A stretch of DNA of 64,000 nt from Streptomyces canus (GTDB lineage: Bacteria; Actinomycetota; Actinomycetes; Streptomycetales; Streptomycetaceae). The position numbers and the translations under genes were made by a program. Below, piece after piece: positions 9,340 to 17,991 of the stretch. The notes beneath the pieces are model-generated. The model saw only the letters and a list, made by a program, of their open reading frames with translations, was not told the DNA's origin and searched no databases. Position 1 is the first letter of the stretch, and each line of letters begins with the position of its first letter. Location: NCBI RefSeq assembly GCF_041435015.1, contig NZ_CP107989.1:10330169-10394168 (forward strand). The letters are read 5' to 3'.

Positions 9340-9799
9340 TTGTGGGGCGAGTCCGGCGGGGCGGAGCGTGTAGTTCCAGGTGCCGTGCCACTCGTGGCGG
9401 GCTGAGCGGCAGACGCTCCATGACGCCGTCGGAGGCGACGACGTCGGTGGGGTAAGCGCCGGGGTCGAGCTCGGCGTGGACGGCCGGCCCGGTGCGAGTT
9501 CGGGGCGCACCGATAGTGCTGACCACGACTTCATGGCAGGTCAGGGGCCTGGCGCACCAGTTGATGCTGATCTGGGAGAACAGTCGGTGCTCTATTTTAT
9601 TCCACTTTGAAGTACTCAGCGGGAAGTGACAAACGGTCATCTCCAGACCGCTCTCGTGGGCGAAAGCGGCGAGCTCGCTCTTCCAGGCGCGGACCCGGTA
9701 GCCGTTGGATCCGCCGGCGTCCGCGGTAATCAACAGGCGGGCGGCACGTGGGTAGCGGTGCCTTCCCTCCCCGTCCCACCAGCGGCGCAGGGTGGCCAC
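9340..9799 (-). pseudogene. ISAzo13-family transposase, C-terminal remnant with frameshift
   Basis: Minus-strand homology starts LRRWWDGEGRHRYPRA, LLITADAGGSNGYRVRAWKSEL and TVCHFPLSTSKWNKIEHRLFS, the hallmark DDE block of ISAzo13-type transposases. Downstream, VSTIGAPRTRTGPAVHAELDPG is still in frame, but the final HEWHGTWNYTLRP lies in another frame, so a frameshift occurred near 9400. The N-terminal half is missing, being replaced by an IS3 fragment at 9836. Confidence 0.8.
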
Positions 9800-9835
9800 G
9801 GCGAAGGACCTCGACGGCGAGCAGGCTGCCCGGCT

Positions 9836-9949
9836 GCTGGCGGCGCTCCTGACGCTTCGTGACCGGATCCTTGACCCACTTGTAGAACCACGACTCGCTC
9901 ACCCCCAGCACTCGGCAGGCCACGCGGTGCGGGAGGCCAACTCCGTGAG
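9836..9949 (-). pseudogene. IS3-family transposase (OrfB N-terminus) fragment
   Basis: A minus-strand segment reads AHGVGLPHRVACRVLGVSES then WFYKWVKDPVTKRQERR, the start of IS3-family OrfB proteins. It is cut on its 5' side by the IS1380 end at 9950 and merges into the ISAzo13 remnant on its 3' side. About 40 codons survive. Confidence 0.65.
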
Positions 9950-10445
9950 CCTCGAAATTTCGTGACGGTCCGCCGAGGGAGTCGGTGGACCGTTTTCGTG
10001 CCATGGGCTGGGGCTGCGCAGGCTGAAGACCCGAGTGTCGCCTCGGGATGGCGCCGGATTCCACTGCTTTGGGTGTTGAGGTGCTGTCGAAGGGGCGGGG
10101 CATCCATTGGTCAGACTGGGTCCGGGGAGTTGGTTGAGCCGGTCGAGGGCGGCGGTGATGTGGTTGCTCCAGGGCCGGTGCCGGGCCAGGCGGAGGATAC
10201 GCCGATGGCCGGTGGTCACGCGTTGCCCGGCCGTGGTGAACGGGCGGAGCCGCAGGCGGCGGGGCGAGTCTGGTCTTGCTGGTCAGTGCGAGCATCGGCA
10301 TCCAGGCCGGCGGGTCCAGCGCGATCTGCACGATCTCCAGCCAGATCCGGTTCTGGGTCGTGCGGTGCAGGGGGAGATTCCGCAGGCCGGTGGCCCGGGC
10401 GGCGCGGATGCGGTCTTCGGCACGGGTGCGCTGGCGGTCTGGCCA
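9950..10445 (-). pseudogene. IS1380-family remnant (left end and C-terminal part of transposase)
   Basis: It begins with CCTCGAAATTTCGTGACGG, then a GAGGGAGTCGGTGGACCG segment that matches the left end of the complete IS1380 at 43485. The minus strand encodes EDRIRAARATGLRNLPLH, WLEIVQIAL and, in another frame, TGHRRILRLARHRPWSNHI, equivalent to the C-terminus of the transposase at 43646-45022. The 5' two thirds are missing and the frame is shifted. It is inserted in the IS3 fragment. Confidence 0.8.
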
Positions 10446-10459
10446 CGGCGGATGCCTCG

Positions 10460-10612
10460 GCCAGGGCCTGTCAGGCCTGCGGGGTCTTTGCATCTCGGGT
10501 GAAAGGCTCCGCGACCACCCGGCCCCGGGATATCCCTTGTGACGAGCGCGTGCTGGAGTTGTTGTGGCACAAGCGGCGCTGGTGGTGCCGCGAACCGGCA
10601 TGCCTTCGGCCC
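10460..10612 (+). pseudogene. ISL3-family transposase N-terminal (zinc-finger) fragment
   Basis: The plus strand encodes CQACGVFASRVKGSATTRPRD and then VLELLWHKRRWWCREPACLR, the Cys4 zinc finger and following basic region that begin ISL3-family transposases. Neither a start nor the DDE part is present. Confidence 0.6.
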
Positions 10613-10667
10613 CCACCCCCTTGTCAGGGGCATGGCCCTCTTCTACAGTCCCCGGATACGGAGATTG

Positions 10668-10681
10668 TGGGAGCGCTCCCA
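10668..10681. promoter_or_regulatory. CebR operator (cellulose-utilisation box)
   Basis: Perfect 14 bp palindrome TGGGAGCGCTCCCA. This is the known binding site of CebR, the LacI-type repressor of cellulose/cello-oligosaccharide genes in Streptomyces. It lies 93 bp upstream of the expansin start, so the expansin and probably the following genes should be derepressed by cellobiose/cellotriose. cebR itself is not in the window. Confidence 0.93.
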
Positions 10682-10774
10682 TGGGTGAGGTGTTCCAGCG
10701 CTCACTCCCCTCCCTCCGAGAGGACTCCCATACGAACGTCACGGCGCCCCGTCACGAAGAAGGCGGATCCCCCC

Positions 10775-12085
10775 ATGCAGCTTCTTTCGACCCTCCGCTC
10801 GCCCGCCCGAAAGCGCACCGCCACGTTGCTGGCAGCGCTCTGCTGCGCCGCGTTGCCCGTCGTGGCCGCGGCGGCCCAGCCGCCCGTGGCGAGTACCGCC
10901 GCCACTGAGGTCCTGGGCAACGCGACCCACTTCGCCGCGCTCGGCAGCCCCTACGGCGGCTGCGGTCTGCCGCAGCGCGAACTGGACAGCCAGGACTTCG
11001 TGGCGCTCAACGTGTTCAACACACCCGGCGACTACGCGAGCACCTACCCCCGCCCGGTGCCGGACTCGAACGCCTCGGTCAAAGGCGTCTTCGACAACGG
11101 CCGCAACTGCGGCCGCTGGGTCAAGGTCACCATCGGGGACTACTGCACCGGCTCCAATGACGGCGCCCCGGGCCAGCCCTTCTGCCGCAACGGCTCCTGG
11201 GTGGCCGACAAGTACAACGGGGCCACCCTGAACATGCTCGTCGCGGACAGCTGCGCCGATTCCAACGCCTGGTGCCGGGACGACCCCAACCACCTCGACC
11301 TGGCAACCGACTCCCTCAACCGCTTCCGGATCGGCGGCACCCCAGCGGGGACGATGTACCCGGACCACTGGAACAACCGTCACGTCTCCTGGAGCTTCGT
11401 CCCGGCCCCGGACTACAGCGGTGACATCCGTATCGGCTTCCTCAGGGGAGCCCAGCGGTACTGGCCCGCCATCGCCGTCTCCCATCTGCCGGACGGCATC
11501 CACGGCGTCCAGTACCTGGCGAACGGCACCTGGACCGATGCCACGATGAACAGCGACATGGGGCAGTCCTACGTCATCGGCGCGACGGCCTCCGGTCAGA
11601 GCAGCTTCACGATACGGATCCGCGACGCGGCCGACGCCTGGCTGGGCGGCAGCCGAACGTACTCCTTCTCGCTGCCGTCAGGCTGCGCGGGAGGCTGCCC
11701 GCAGGACTACACCGCCGTCCCCTACACCACCGACAGCTCTGGAGGGACGCCATCTCCCACTCCCGCGCCGAGCCCCTCGGGCGACACCGCCTGCACGGCC
11801 CAGTGGAAGCTGACCGGCTCATGGCAGGGCGGATACCAGGCCGACGTCACGGTCACCAACACCGGGTCCCGGCCGGTCACCGGCTGGTCGGTGCACCACA
11901 CCCTGCCGGGCGGTGTGACCGTGGCGAACCGCTGGAACGCGGTGGTGGATCCGTCCCTCCCCGCCACCACGGTTCACAACGCCACGTACAACGGCTCGCT
12001 GGCACCGGGCGCGTCGACGACCTGGGGGATGACGCTCAGCGGCGACGACCGAGACCTCGGCACACTCTCCTGCACCGCGTCCTGA
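10775..12085 (+). CDS. Secreted expansin-like protein with C-terminal CBM2
   Basis: 436 residues from ATG 10775. A signal peptide with twin basic start and an Ala-rich hydrophobic core ends near AAAAQPPVAS (about residue 35). Residues about 50-190 are rich in Cys and Gly (YGGCGLPQRE, NGRNCGRWVKVTIGDYC, VADSCADSNAWC, HLDLATDSLNRF), a double-psi barrel typical of expansins and GH45-like domains; HLDLATDSLNRF holds the conserved Asp. A second beta domain (about 195-305) follows, then a Pro/Thr/Ser linker and a CBM2 (CTAQWKLTGSWQGGYQADV ... TYNGSLAPGASTTWG). It loosens cellulose non-hydrolytically. A CebR box precedes it and the Cip1-like gene follows after 16 bp. Confidence 0.8.
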   Translation: MQLLSTLRSPARKRTATLLAALCCAALPVVAAAAQPPVASTAATEVLGNATHFAALGSPYGGCGLPQRELDSQDFVALNVFNTPGDYASTYPRPVPDSNASVKGVFDNGRNCGRWVKVTIGDYCTGSNDGAPGQPFCRNGSWVADKYNGATLNMLVADSCADSNAWCRDDPNHLDLATDSLNRFRIGGTPAGTMYPDHWNNRHVSWSFVPAPDYSGDIRIGFLRGAQRYWPAIAVSHLPDGIHGVQYLANGTWTDATMNSDMGQSYVIGATASGQSSFTIRIRDAADAWLGGSRTYSFSLPSGCAGGCPQDYTAVPYTTDSSGGTPSPTPAPSPSGDTACTAQWKLTGSWQGGYQADVTVTNTGSRPVTGWSVHHTLPGGVTVANRWNAVVDPSLPATTVHNATYNGSLAPGASTTWGMTLSGDDRDLGTLSCTAS

Positions 12086-12101
12086 CTCCCGGAGATTGAT
12101 C

Positions 12102-13286
12102 ATGGCCATGACTTCATTGGGCGTGCGCCGCCACCGCCACCGCCTGCCGCTCTGGGCATTGGTGCTGACCGTGGTGGCGGTGACCCTTCCCGCCATCGCG
12201 ACATCGCGCGCACAGGGCGCGGCGACGGGCTGCACGGTCACGTACACCACCAACGAATGGTCCGGCGGCTTCACCGCCCAGATCCGCGTCACGAATCTCG
12301 GCGCCGCCCTGAACGGCTGGCGGCTGGAGTGGACCTACGGCGGCGACCAGCAGGTCACGTCCGCCTGGAACGCGCAGGTCACCCAGTCGGGCAGCGGGGT
12401 GACCGCCGTGAACGTCGCGCACAATGCCGTGCTCACCGCCGGGGGGTCCGTGGACTTCGGGCTCCAGGGCACCTGGCGCACCGTCGACCCGGCTCCCACC
12501 GCCTTTGCCCTCAACGGCACGCCGTGCGGCGGAACCGCGAGTCCCACCCCGACGGCGACCGCCTCACCGACAGCGACCGCGACAGCCACGGCGTCGGCCG
12601 AATGCGCCGGGGCTACGATCTGCTCCGACTTCGAGGACCAGACCGGCACCGTGCCCTCGGGCCCCTGGCAGACCACGGCACCCGACTGCCAGGGCACGGG
12701 GAAGGTCAGCGTCGACACGTCCGTCGCCTACAGCGGCACCAGGTCGCTGCGCGTCGACGGCGGCGTCGGCTACTGCAACCACGTCTTCGCGGCCTCCACC
12801 CGCGATCTGTCCTCCGTCGGGCCTGTGGTGTACGCACGCATGCGGGTCCGGCACACCACCGCCCTGCCCACCAGCCACGTCACCTTCGTATCCATGCCGG
12901 ACGCCTCACAGGGCGGCAGGGCACTGCGCGTCGGCGGGCAGAACGGCGCGCTGCAGTGGAACCGCGAGAGTGACGATGCGACCCTGCCGGAACAGAGCCC
13001 GGCGGGGGTCGCGCTCAGCACGCCGCTGCCGACCGGCCGGTGGCTGTGCCTGCGGTTCCAGATCGACACCACCGCCCAGTCCATGCGCACATGGGTCGAC
13101 GACCAGGAGGTCGCCGGACTGCACGTGGACGGGGTGCCGACCCAGGACGTCGACGGGCAGTGGCTCGCCCGTAGGACCCCGCCTCGCCCCACGGGCCTGC
13201 GCCTGGGGTGGGAGAGCTACGGCACCGGGGACGACACTCTCTGGTTCGACGACGTGGCCCTGGGCTCCTCACCGATCGGCTGCTGA
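12102..13286 (+). CDS. Secreted CBM2 protein with Cip1-like domain
   Basis: 394 residues. ATG 12102 has GGAG 7 bases upstream; another ATG lies two codons later. Signal peptide to about residue 38 (VLTVVAVTLPAIATSRAQG), then an N-terminal CBM2 (CTVTYTTNEWSGGFTAQIRV...NGTPCGG), a Thr/Ala/Pro linker, and from about residue 165 a domain with ICSDFEDQTGTVPSG, LRVDGGVGYCNHVF, LRVGGQNGALQWNRESDD and LGWESYGTGDDTLWFDDV. That pattern matches Cip1, a cellulose-associated protein known from Trichoderma and from cellulolytic Streptomyces, whose activity is unsettled (lyase-like fold). Co-transcribed with the expansin. Confidence 0.8.
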   Translation: MAMTSLGVRRHRHRLPLWALVLTVVAVTLPAIATSRAQGAATGCTVTYTTNEWSGGFTAQIRVTNLGAALNGWRLEWTYGGDQQVTSAWNAQVTQSGSGVTAVNVAHNAVLTAGGSVDFGLQGTWRTVDPAPTAFALNGTPCGGTASPTPTATASPTATATATASAECAGATICSDFEDQTGTVPSGPWQTTAPDCQGTGKVSVDTSVAYSGTRSLRVDGGVGYCNHVFAASTRDLSSVGPVVYARMRVRHTTALPTSHVTFVSMPDASQGGRALRVGGQNGALQWNRESDDATLPEQSPAGVALSTPLPTGRWLCLRFQIDTTAQSMRTWVDDQEVAGLHVDGVPTQDVDGQWLARRTPPRPTGLRLGWESYGTGDDTLWFDDVALGSSPIGC

Positions 13287-13475
13287 CTCCGCGTGGGATC
13301 CGTCGGGAGGACGGGACTTGAACGCGCGACAGTTGTTGATTTCTTGATCCGTACGGCGCGCAGCGCCCGCCTGGTGGACCGGTCAGGTGCAGCCCTCGGC
13401 CTGGGCCCGGCTCACCAGCCTGTCGATCAGCTGGGTATAGAGCCCATCGATCCCTTACAGCAACGAGGAGATCAG
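13287..13475. other. Spacer between cip1-like and cellulase genes
   Basis: 189 bp, no gene. On the minus strand 13301-13323 reads like a tRNA T-arm (GTTCAAGTCCCGTCCTCCCG), and about 13391-13460 encodes a short C-terminal scrap (DGLYTQLIDRLVSRAQAEGCT) before a stop. Together they could be a remnant of an integrase next to an attachment site. No CebR box is seen here. Confidence 0.3.
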
Positions 13476-14972
13476 GTGAAACGTCGTCACGCCTTAATGG
13501 CCACCGGCGCCGCCGGTGCACTGATCATGACTGGCCTTGCAGCCGCCACCCTGCCCGCATCGGCAGCCGCCACCGGCTGCTCGGTCGCGTACAAGGTGCA
13601 GAGCGAATGGCCGGGAGGGTTCACAGCGAACCTGGCCATCACCAATCTCGGCTCCCCCGTGCGAACGTGGACCGCGACGTTCGACTTCCCGAACTCCGAC
13701 CAGAAGGTCACCAACGGCTGGAGTGCCACCTGGACACAGTCCGGAACCCACGTGTCCGCCGCCAGCCTCGACTGGAACGGGGCGCTGGATACGGGCGGGT
13801 CGGCTTCCATCGGGTTCACCGGTGCGTGGAAGGGCGCCAATCCGGAACCCGCATCGGTTGCGCTCAACGGCGTGACCTGTACCGGCTCGGTGACATCCCC
13901 GACCCCCAGCCCCACCACCACTCCGACCAGCGGTCCCAGTGGTCCGGCCCCGGAACTGAAGGTTTCCGGCAACAAGATCGTCACCGCCAGCGGCAAGCCG
14001 TACCGGCTGCTGGGCGTGGACCGCTCCAGCGGTGAATACGCTTGTGTGCAGGGCAAGGGGCTGTGGGACGGCGGCCCGGTCGACCAGGCTTCCGTCGACG
14101 CGATGAAGACCTGGAACATCCACGCCGTACGCCTGCCGTTGAACGAGGAATGCTGGCTCGGCATCAACGGCTCGCCCAATGGCACCACTTACCAGCAGGG
14201 CGTCAGAGACTACGTCAACCTGCTGGTGGCCAATGGCATCACCCCGATCCTCGACCTGCACTGGACGCGGGGCGCCTACACCAACGGGCCGGACTGGCAC
14301 TGCAAGGACGCCACCGCGACCTGCCAGAAACCGATGCCGGACGCGCAGTACGCCACCCAGTTCTGGACCGGTGTCGCCAACGCCTTCAAGGGCAACGATG
14401 CCGTCGTCTTCGATCTGTTCAACGAGCCGTACCCGGAGATCGCCGCCGACTGGGACAAGACCGTCGGCTGGCAGTGCTGGCGAGACGGCGGTACCTGCAC
14501 GGGCCTTCCCTATGAGACGGCCGGCATGCAGGACCTGGTCGACGCGGTCCGTGCCACCGGCGCGACCAACGTCCTCATGCTGGGTGGCCTGGAGTGGGCC
14601 AACGACATGCGCGAGTGGCTGACGCACATGCCGGCCGACCCGTTGAAGAACATCGCCGCGTCATGGCATTCGTACAGCTTCAACGCCTGTGCGACCGAAT
14701 CCTGCTGGGACACTCAGGTCGCGCCGCTCGCACAACAAGTACCGGTCGTCATCAGCGAGTTCGGCCAGGACAACTGCGGCTTCGACTACATGCAGCGGCT
14801 GGTGGACTGGGCTGACGCGCACAGTATGGGTTATCTCGCGTGGACGTGGAACCCATGGGGCTGCAGCACTGGCGCCGTGCTCATCAAGGACTGGGCGGGC
14901 ACCCCGGAACCTGGCATCGGCGAGGGTCTGAAGTCCCACCTGATCAGCCAGGACCCCTACATGACCCCGTAA
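13476..14972 (+). CDS. Secreted GH5 endoglucanase with N-terminal CBM2
   Basis: 498 residues from GTG 13476, preceded by GAGGAG. Tat/Sec-like signal peptide (MKRRHALMATG...LPASAAA), CBM2 (CSVAYKVQSEWPGGFTANLAI ... GVTCTG), Pro/Thr/Ser linker, then a GH5 catalytic domain from about residue 160. Visible GH5 features: HAVRLPLNEECW, PILDLHW, FDLFNEPY with the acid/base Glu, WHSYSF, and VPVVISEFGQDN with the nucleophile Glu, and WTWNPWGCSTG near the end. Hydrolyses internal beta-1,4-glucan bonds in cellulose outside the cell. It stands 189 bp after the Cip1-like gene and may have its own promoter. Confidence 0.92.
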   Translation: MKRRHALMATGAAGALIMTGLAAATLPASAAATGCSVAYKVQSEWPGGFTANLAITNLGSPVRTWTATFDFPNSDQKVTNGWSATWTQSGTHVSAASLDWNGALDTGGSASIGFTGAWKGANPEPASVALNGVTCTGSVTSPTPSPTTTPTSGPSGPAPELKVSGNKIVTASGKPYRLLGVDRSSGEYACVQGKGLWDGGPVDQASVDAMKTWNIHAVRLPLNEECWLGINGSPNGTTYQQGVRDYVNLLVANGITPILDLHWTRGAYTNGPDWHCKDATATCQKPMPDAQYATQFWTGVANAFKGNDAVVFDLFNEPYPEIAADWDKTVGWQCWRDGGTCTGLPYETAGMQDLVDAVRATGATNVLMLGGLEWANDMREWLTHMPADPLKNIAASWHSYSFNACATESCWDTQVAPLAQQVPVVISEFGQDNCGFDYMQRLVDWADAHSMGYLAWTWNPWGCSTGAVLIKDWAGTPEPGIGEGLKSHLISQDPYMTP

Positions 14973-15134
14973 CCGCACACCCGGCGGCTGCCCAGTCGCG
15001 TACGACGCCGCCCCGGCCGGATGCCCCAACGGCACAACTCGGCCCGGGCGGCTTTCGACCACCACGAGTGTGAGTGTGGCGAGATGCTCGAACCGCAGCC
15101 CACAGGGGAGTCGTCGGCTCCCGGACTCCAGGGG

Positions 15135-15360
15135 TGAAACCGGTCGGCGGTTCTTCGCGGTGCACGAAATCCCGGTGGCGGCACGGCACCGACTGCAGCA
15201 ACACGTGCGGGATACCTACGACGTCGCCCTGGACGTGTTCGACGGGCAGGCTGTGGCCGGCATGCTCACCCAGGGCGACCGGGTCTGGATCGCCCAGCGG
15301 TTTCTGGATCTGCCCTCGTCGATGATCCCGGACGAGCCGGCCGAGACACATCCGGACTAG
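15135..15360 (+). pseudogene. Fragment of a large NTPase/defence-type protein
   Basis: The plus frame reads RRFFAVHEIPVAARHRLQQH, VRDTYDVALDVFDGQAVAGML and VWIAQRFLDLPSSMIPDEP, a block found at the N-terminal side of large actinobacterial proteins of restriction- or STAND-like type. No start is present, and the frame ends at TAG 15358-15360, which is part of the CTAG target site of IS701. Isolated remnant; exact family uncertain. Confidence 0.45.
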
Positions 15361-16801
15361 TAGGGCTTGGTCAGGTTGGTATCGGGGTGGGTATGTTGCG
15401 GCGGCAGGTGGGGCAGGCGCCGGTCCAGGTGGCAAGGAGTGTCTGCAGTTCCCGGACCACTTGATAGAGGCTCAGGCTCGCGCCGTGTCTTTTGGGTCTC
15501 GTGCCAGTCGTTGCAGGGTGCAGAAGGCGTGGGCGGCGGAGACGAGGGTGACGTGGTGGTGCCAGCCACCCCAGGTGCGGCCCTCGAAATGGGCCAGGCC
15601 CAGGCTTGTTTCATCTCGCGGTAGTCGTGTTCGATGCGCCAGCGCAGTTTGGCGAGCCGGACCAGGGTGGCCAGTGGCATGCCGGAGGGCAGGCTGGAGA
15701 GCCAGAACTGCACGGGTTCGGGTTGGGTGGCCGGCCACTCGGCCAGCAGCCAGCGTTCAGGCAGTTCAGGACCGTCGGTGGCCTGACGGACGCCGTGTCC
15801 GGCCGGGCGGATGCGCAGAGCCACGAACCGCGAGTACATACGTCTGAAGCCGCTGATCCCTTTGGCTGGGCGGGAGCCCTGGCGCCAGGACACCGGCCTC
15901 GCGGCCGTCCTACCGGCCGCGATGACCAGCTCTTTCACGGTCTGTGCAGGCTCGGAGTACTGCATCTTCGGTGGCCGGCCGGTGCCCGCATAGGCGGGCC
16001 GGACGAGCTGGACCCCGGCCGGATGGGCGGTGTGACGGCCGGAGATACCGACCGCGTAGGGCAGATCGCGCTCTTCCAGACCGCGGCGGAAGGCGGCGGC
16101 ATCGCCGTATCCGGCGTCCGCGACGACCAGGGGAATGTCGATGCCCCACGACCGCGTCTCGTCGATCATGTCCAGGGCCAGCTGCCACTTCTCCACATGC
16201 CCCACATGAGCGCGGATCCCGCAGCGGGTGCGGCGGGCGACCTCGCCCGGGTCCGCTTCGGGGGAGGCGGGATCCCAGGAAGCGGGCAGGAACAGCCGCC
16301 AGTTCACCGCGGCCGAGGCATGATCCCGGGCCAGGTGCAGCGACACCCCCACGTGGCACTTGGTGACCTTGCCAGCGGTGCCGGTGTACTGCCGCGACAC
16401 ACACGCCGACGCGTCCCCGTCCTTCAGAAGGCCGGTGTCATCGACGATCAGCGCCTCCGGGCCGATCGCCTCGTGCATCCTCCAGGCCAGCCGGGCCCGC
16501 ACATGCGCCGGATCCCACGGACTGGAAGTGATGAAATGCGCCAGCGCCTGACGGTTACCGTCCTCACCCAGCCGGGCCGCCATCGGCTCCACCGATTTAC
16601 GCCGGCCGCCCAGCAGCAGCCCGCGCACATACGCCTGCCCCCACCGCCGCTGATCCGTACGGAAGAACCCGTCGAACAACTCCGCCGCGAACGCCTCCAG
16701 GTCCTCCCGGAGCGAGGCCATTTCCTCAGGTGTCACACCACCCCAACGACGCTCATGGACCAGCGGACACGCCACCCACGAATGAAGATGACCAAGCCCT
16801 A
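15361..16801 (-). mobile_element. IS701-family insertion sequence with CTAG target duplication
   Basis: 1441 bp. Ends are inverted copies of TAGGGCTTGGTCA (left from 15361; right TGACCAAGCCCTA ending 16801). CTAG flanks both sides (15357-15360 and 16802-16805), the expected target duplication of IS701. The right CTAG is at the same time the outer CTAG of the next transposon (16802), so this IS used that element's border as its target. Confidence 0.92.
15472..16775 (-). pseudogene. IS701-family transposase, frameshifted near its 3' end
   Basis: GTG 16775. The first about 390 codons are a well-preserved DDE transposase: SLREDLEAFAAELFDGFFRTDQ, LIVDDTGLLKDGDASACVSRQY, PLVVADAGYGDAAAFRRGLEE and LRWRIEHDYREMKQ (the last holds the catalytic Glu). 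After EMKQ the expected LGLAHFEGRTWGGWHHHVTL lies in the neighbouring frame, so one base was gained or lost near 15600. The shifted frame ends at 15472 and the original one only at 15357. Probably inactive unless recoded. Confidence 0.85.
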
Positions 16802-16824
16802 CTAGGGCGCGTATCGAGTAGTGA

Positions 16825-17826
16825 TCAATGGGTGGTCCGGGTGAGGTCTTTGATCCAGATCATCGAGGCGCGCAGGTGAAGACCGGCGAGGTAGCTGTCC
16901 GGGGTCTTGTCGTACCGAGTGGCGATGCCTCGCCGTGCCTTGAGCTTGTTGATCAGACGCTCGACAGTGTTGCGCTCCTTGTACAGGTTGGCGTCGAGGC
17001 TGGCGGGCCGACCACCACGGGAGCCCTTCTTCTTCCGGTTGGCGGCCTGGTCCTTCTTCTCCGGGATAACGGTCTTAATGTGGCGTTTGCGCAGGTGGTC
17101 CCGGTTACCGCGGGACGAGTAGGCCTTATCCCCGGCGACAGCGCCCGGCCGGGTGTGGGGGGCGGCCGACGGGCCCGCGGACCCGTATCTTCTTGAGCGC
17201 GGGGATGAACTGCGGGCTGTCCGCGGCCTGACCTGCGGTCAGGACGAACACCAGGGGGCGGCATTTCCGGTCGGCGACGAGGTGGACCTTGCTGGTCTGC
17301 CCGCCCCTGGAGCGTCCGAGGAGCGCGGCCTTCAGGCGGAGTTTCTGCCGCCGTCGGACGCGTCGCCGCTCTTCCCGCTCGGGTCCGATCCCGGCCTCCT
17401 GCCTATTTTGTCCTTCGGAGTAGCCCCCTTTTGTCTGGCCTTCTCCTCCTCGGCGGCATTCTCCAGTGCGGTGATGACGTCCTGGCCCAGATGCATCCCG
17501 GCAGCGTCGTGGTGAGCGCGCACAGTGGTGGAGTCGACGCTGACCAGGGACAGGTCCACCCCACCCCGCTTCGCGGCCTCTGTGATCAGTCCGTCCAGCA
17601 GGGCTTCGAAGACGCTTGCGTCACGCCACTGCCGGAAGCGGTTGTGGACGGTCGACCAGGCGCCGAGCTCGGTCGGCATCTCCCGCCACTGCCCGCCCGT
17701 CTTGAACCGCCAGATCACGCCCTCGAACTGCTGTCGCAGCCGCTCGGGGTACGGGCCGTACCCGCCGATCGGCAGATACGGCTCGATGAACTCCCATTCG
17801 CTGTCGGTCAGTTGCACTCGCGTCAC
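16825..17826 (-). pseudogene. IS5-family transposase (two-frame, plus an extra frameshift)
   Basis: From GTG 17826 the first frame encodes LTDSEWEFIEPYLP, GGQWREMPTELGAWSTVHNRF and VDSTTVRAHHDAAG up to TGA 17332. The second frame continues LRLKAALLGRSRGGQTSKVH, RPLVFVLTAGQAADSPQF, consistent with the usual orfA/orfB frameshift of this group. Then, in a G6 run at about 17157-17162, the frame shifts again before AVAGDKAYSSRGNRDHLRKR and NTVERLINKLKARRGIATRYDKT, ending at 16825. The homopolymer slip probably inactivates orfB, or is a sequencing error. Confidence 0.8.
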
Positions 17827-17991
17827 GTAAGAAGATCTAGCATCCCCGTGTGAGCCACTGCCCACGGCGAACGCGCCGCCGGGGTCTTGAACGGCCCTCG
17901 GAGCGAGGTGGGGTGCCGGCCGCCAGGAAGAGGAACGGCGAGCCAGGGCCTGGGGTTCGGACCGTGGTCCGCATGAGACCGCCTGCGGGCT

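Noticed and set aside
17827..17991. Search for an inner inverted repeat that would end a simple IS5 element just upstream of its transposase
   Set aside because: No sequence similar to the 24 bp terminal repeat was found here, which is why the outer repeats were taken as the element ends.
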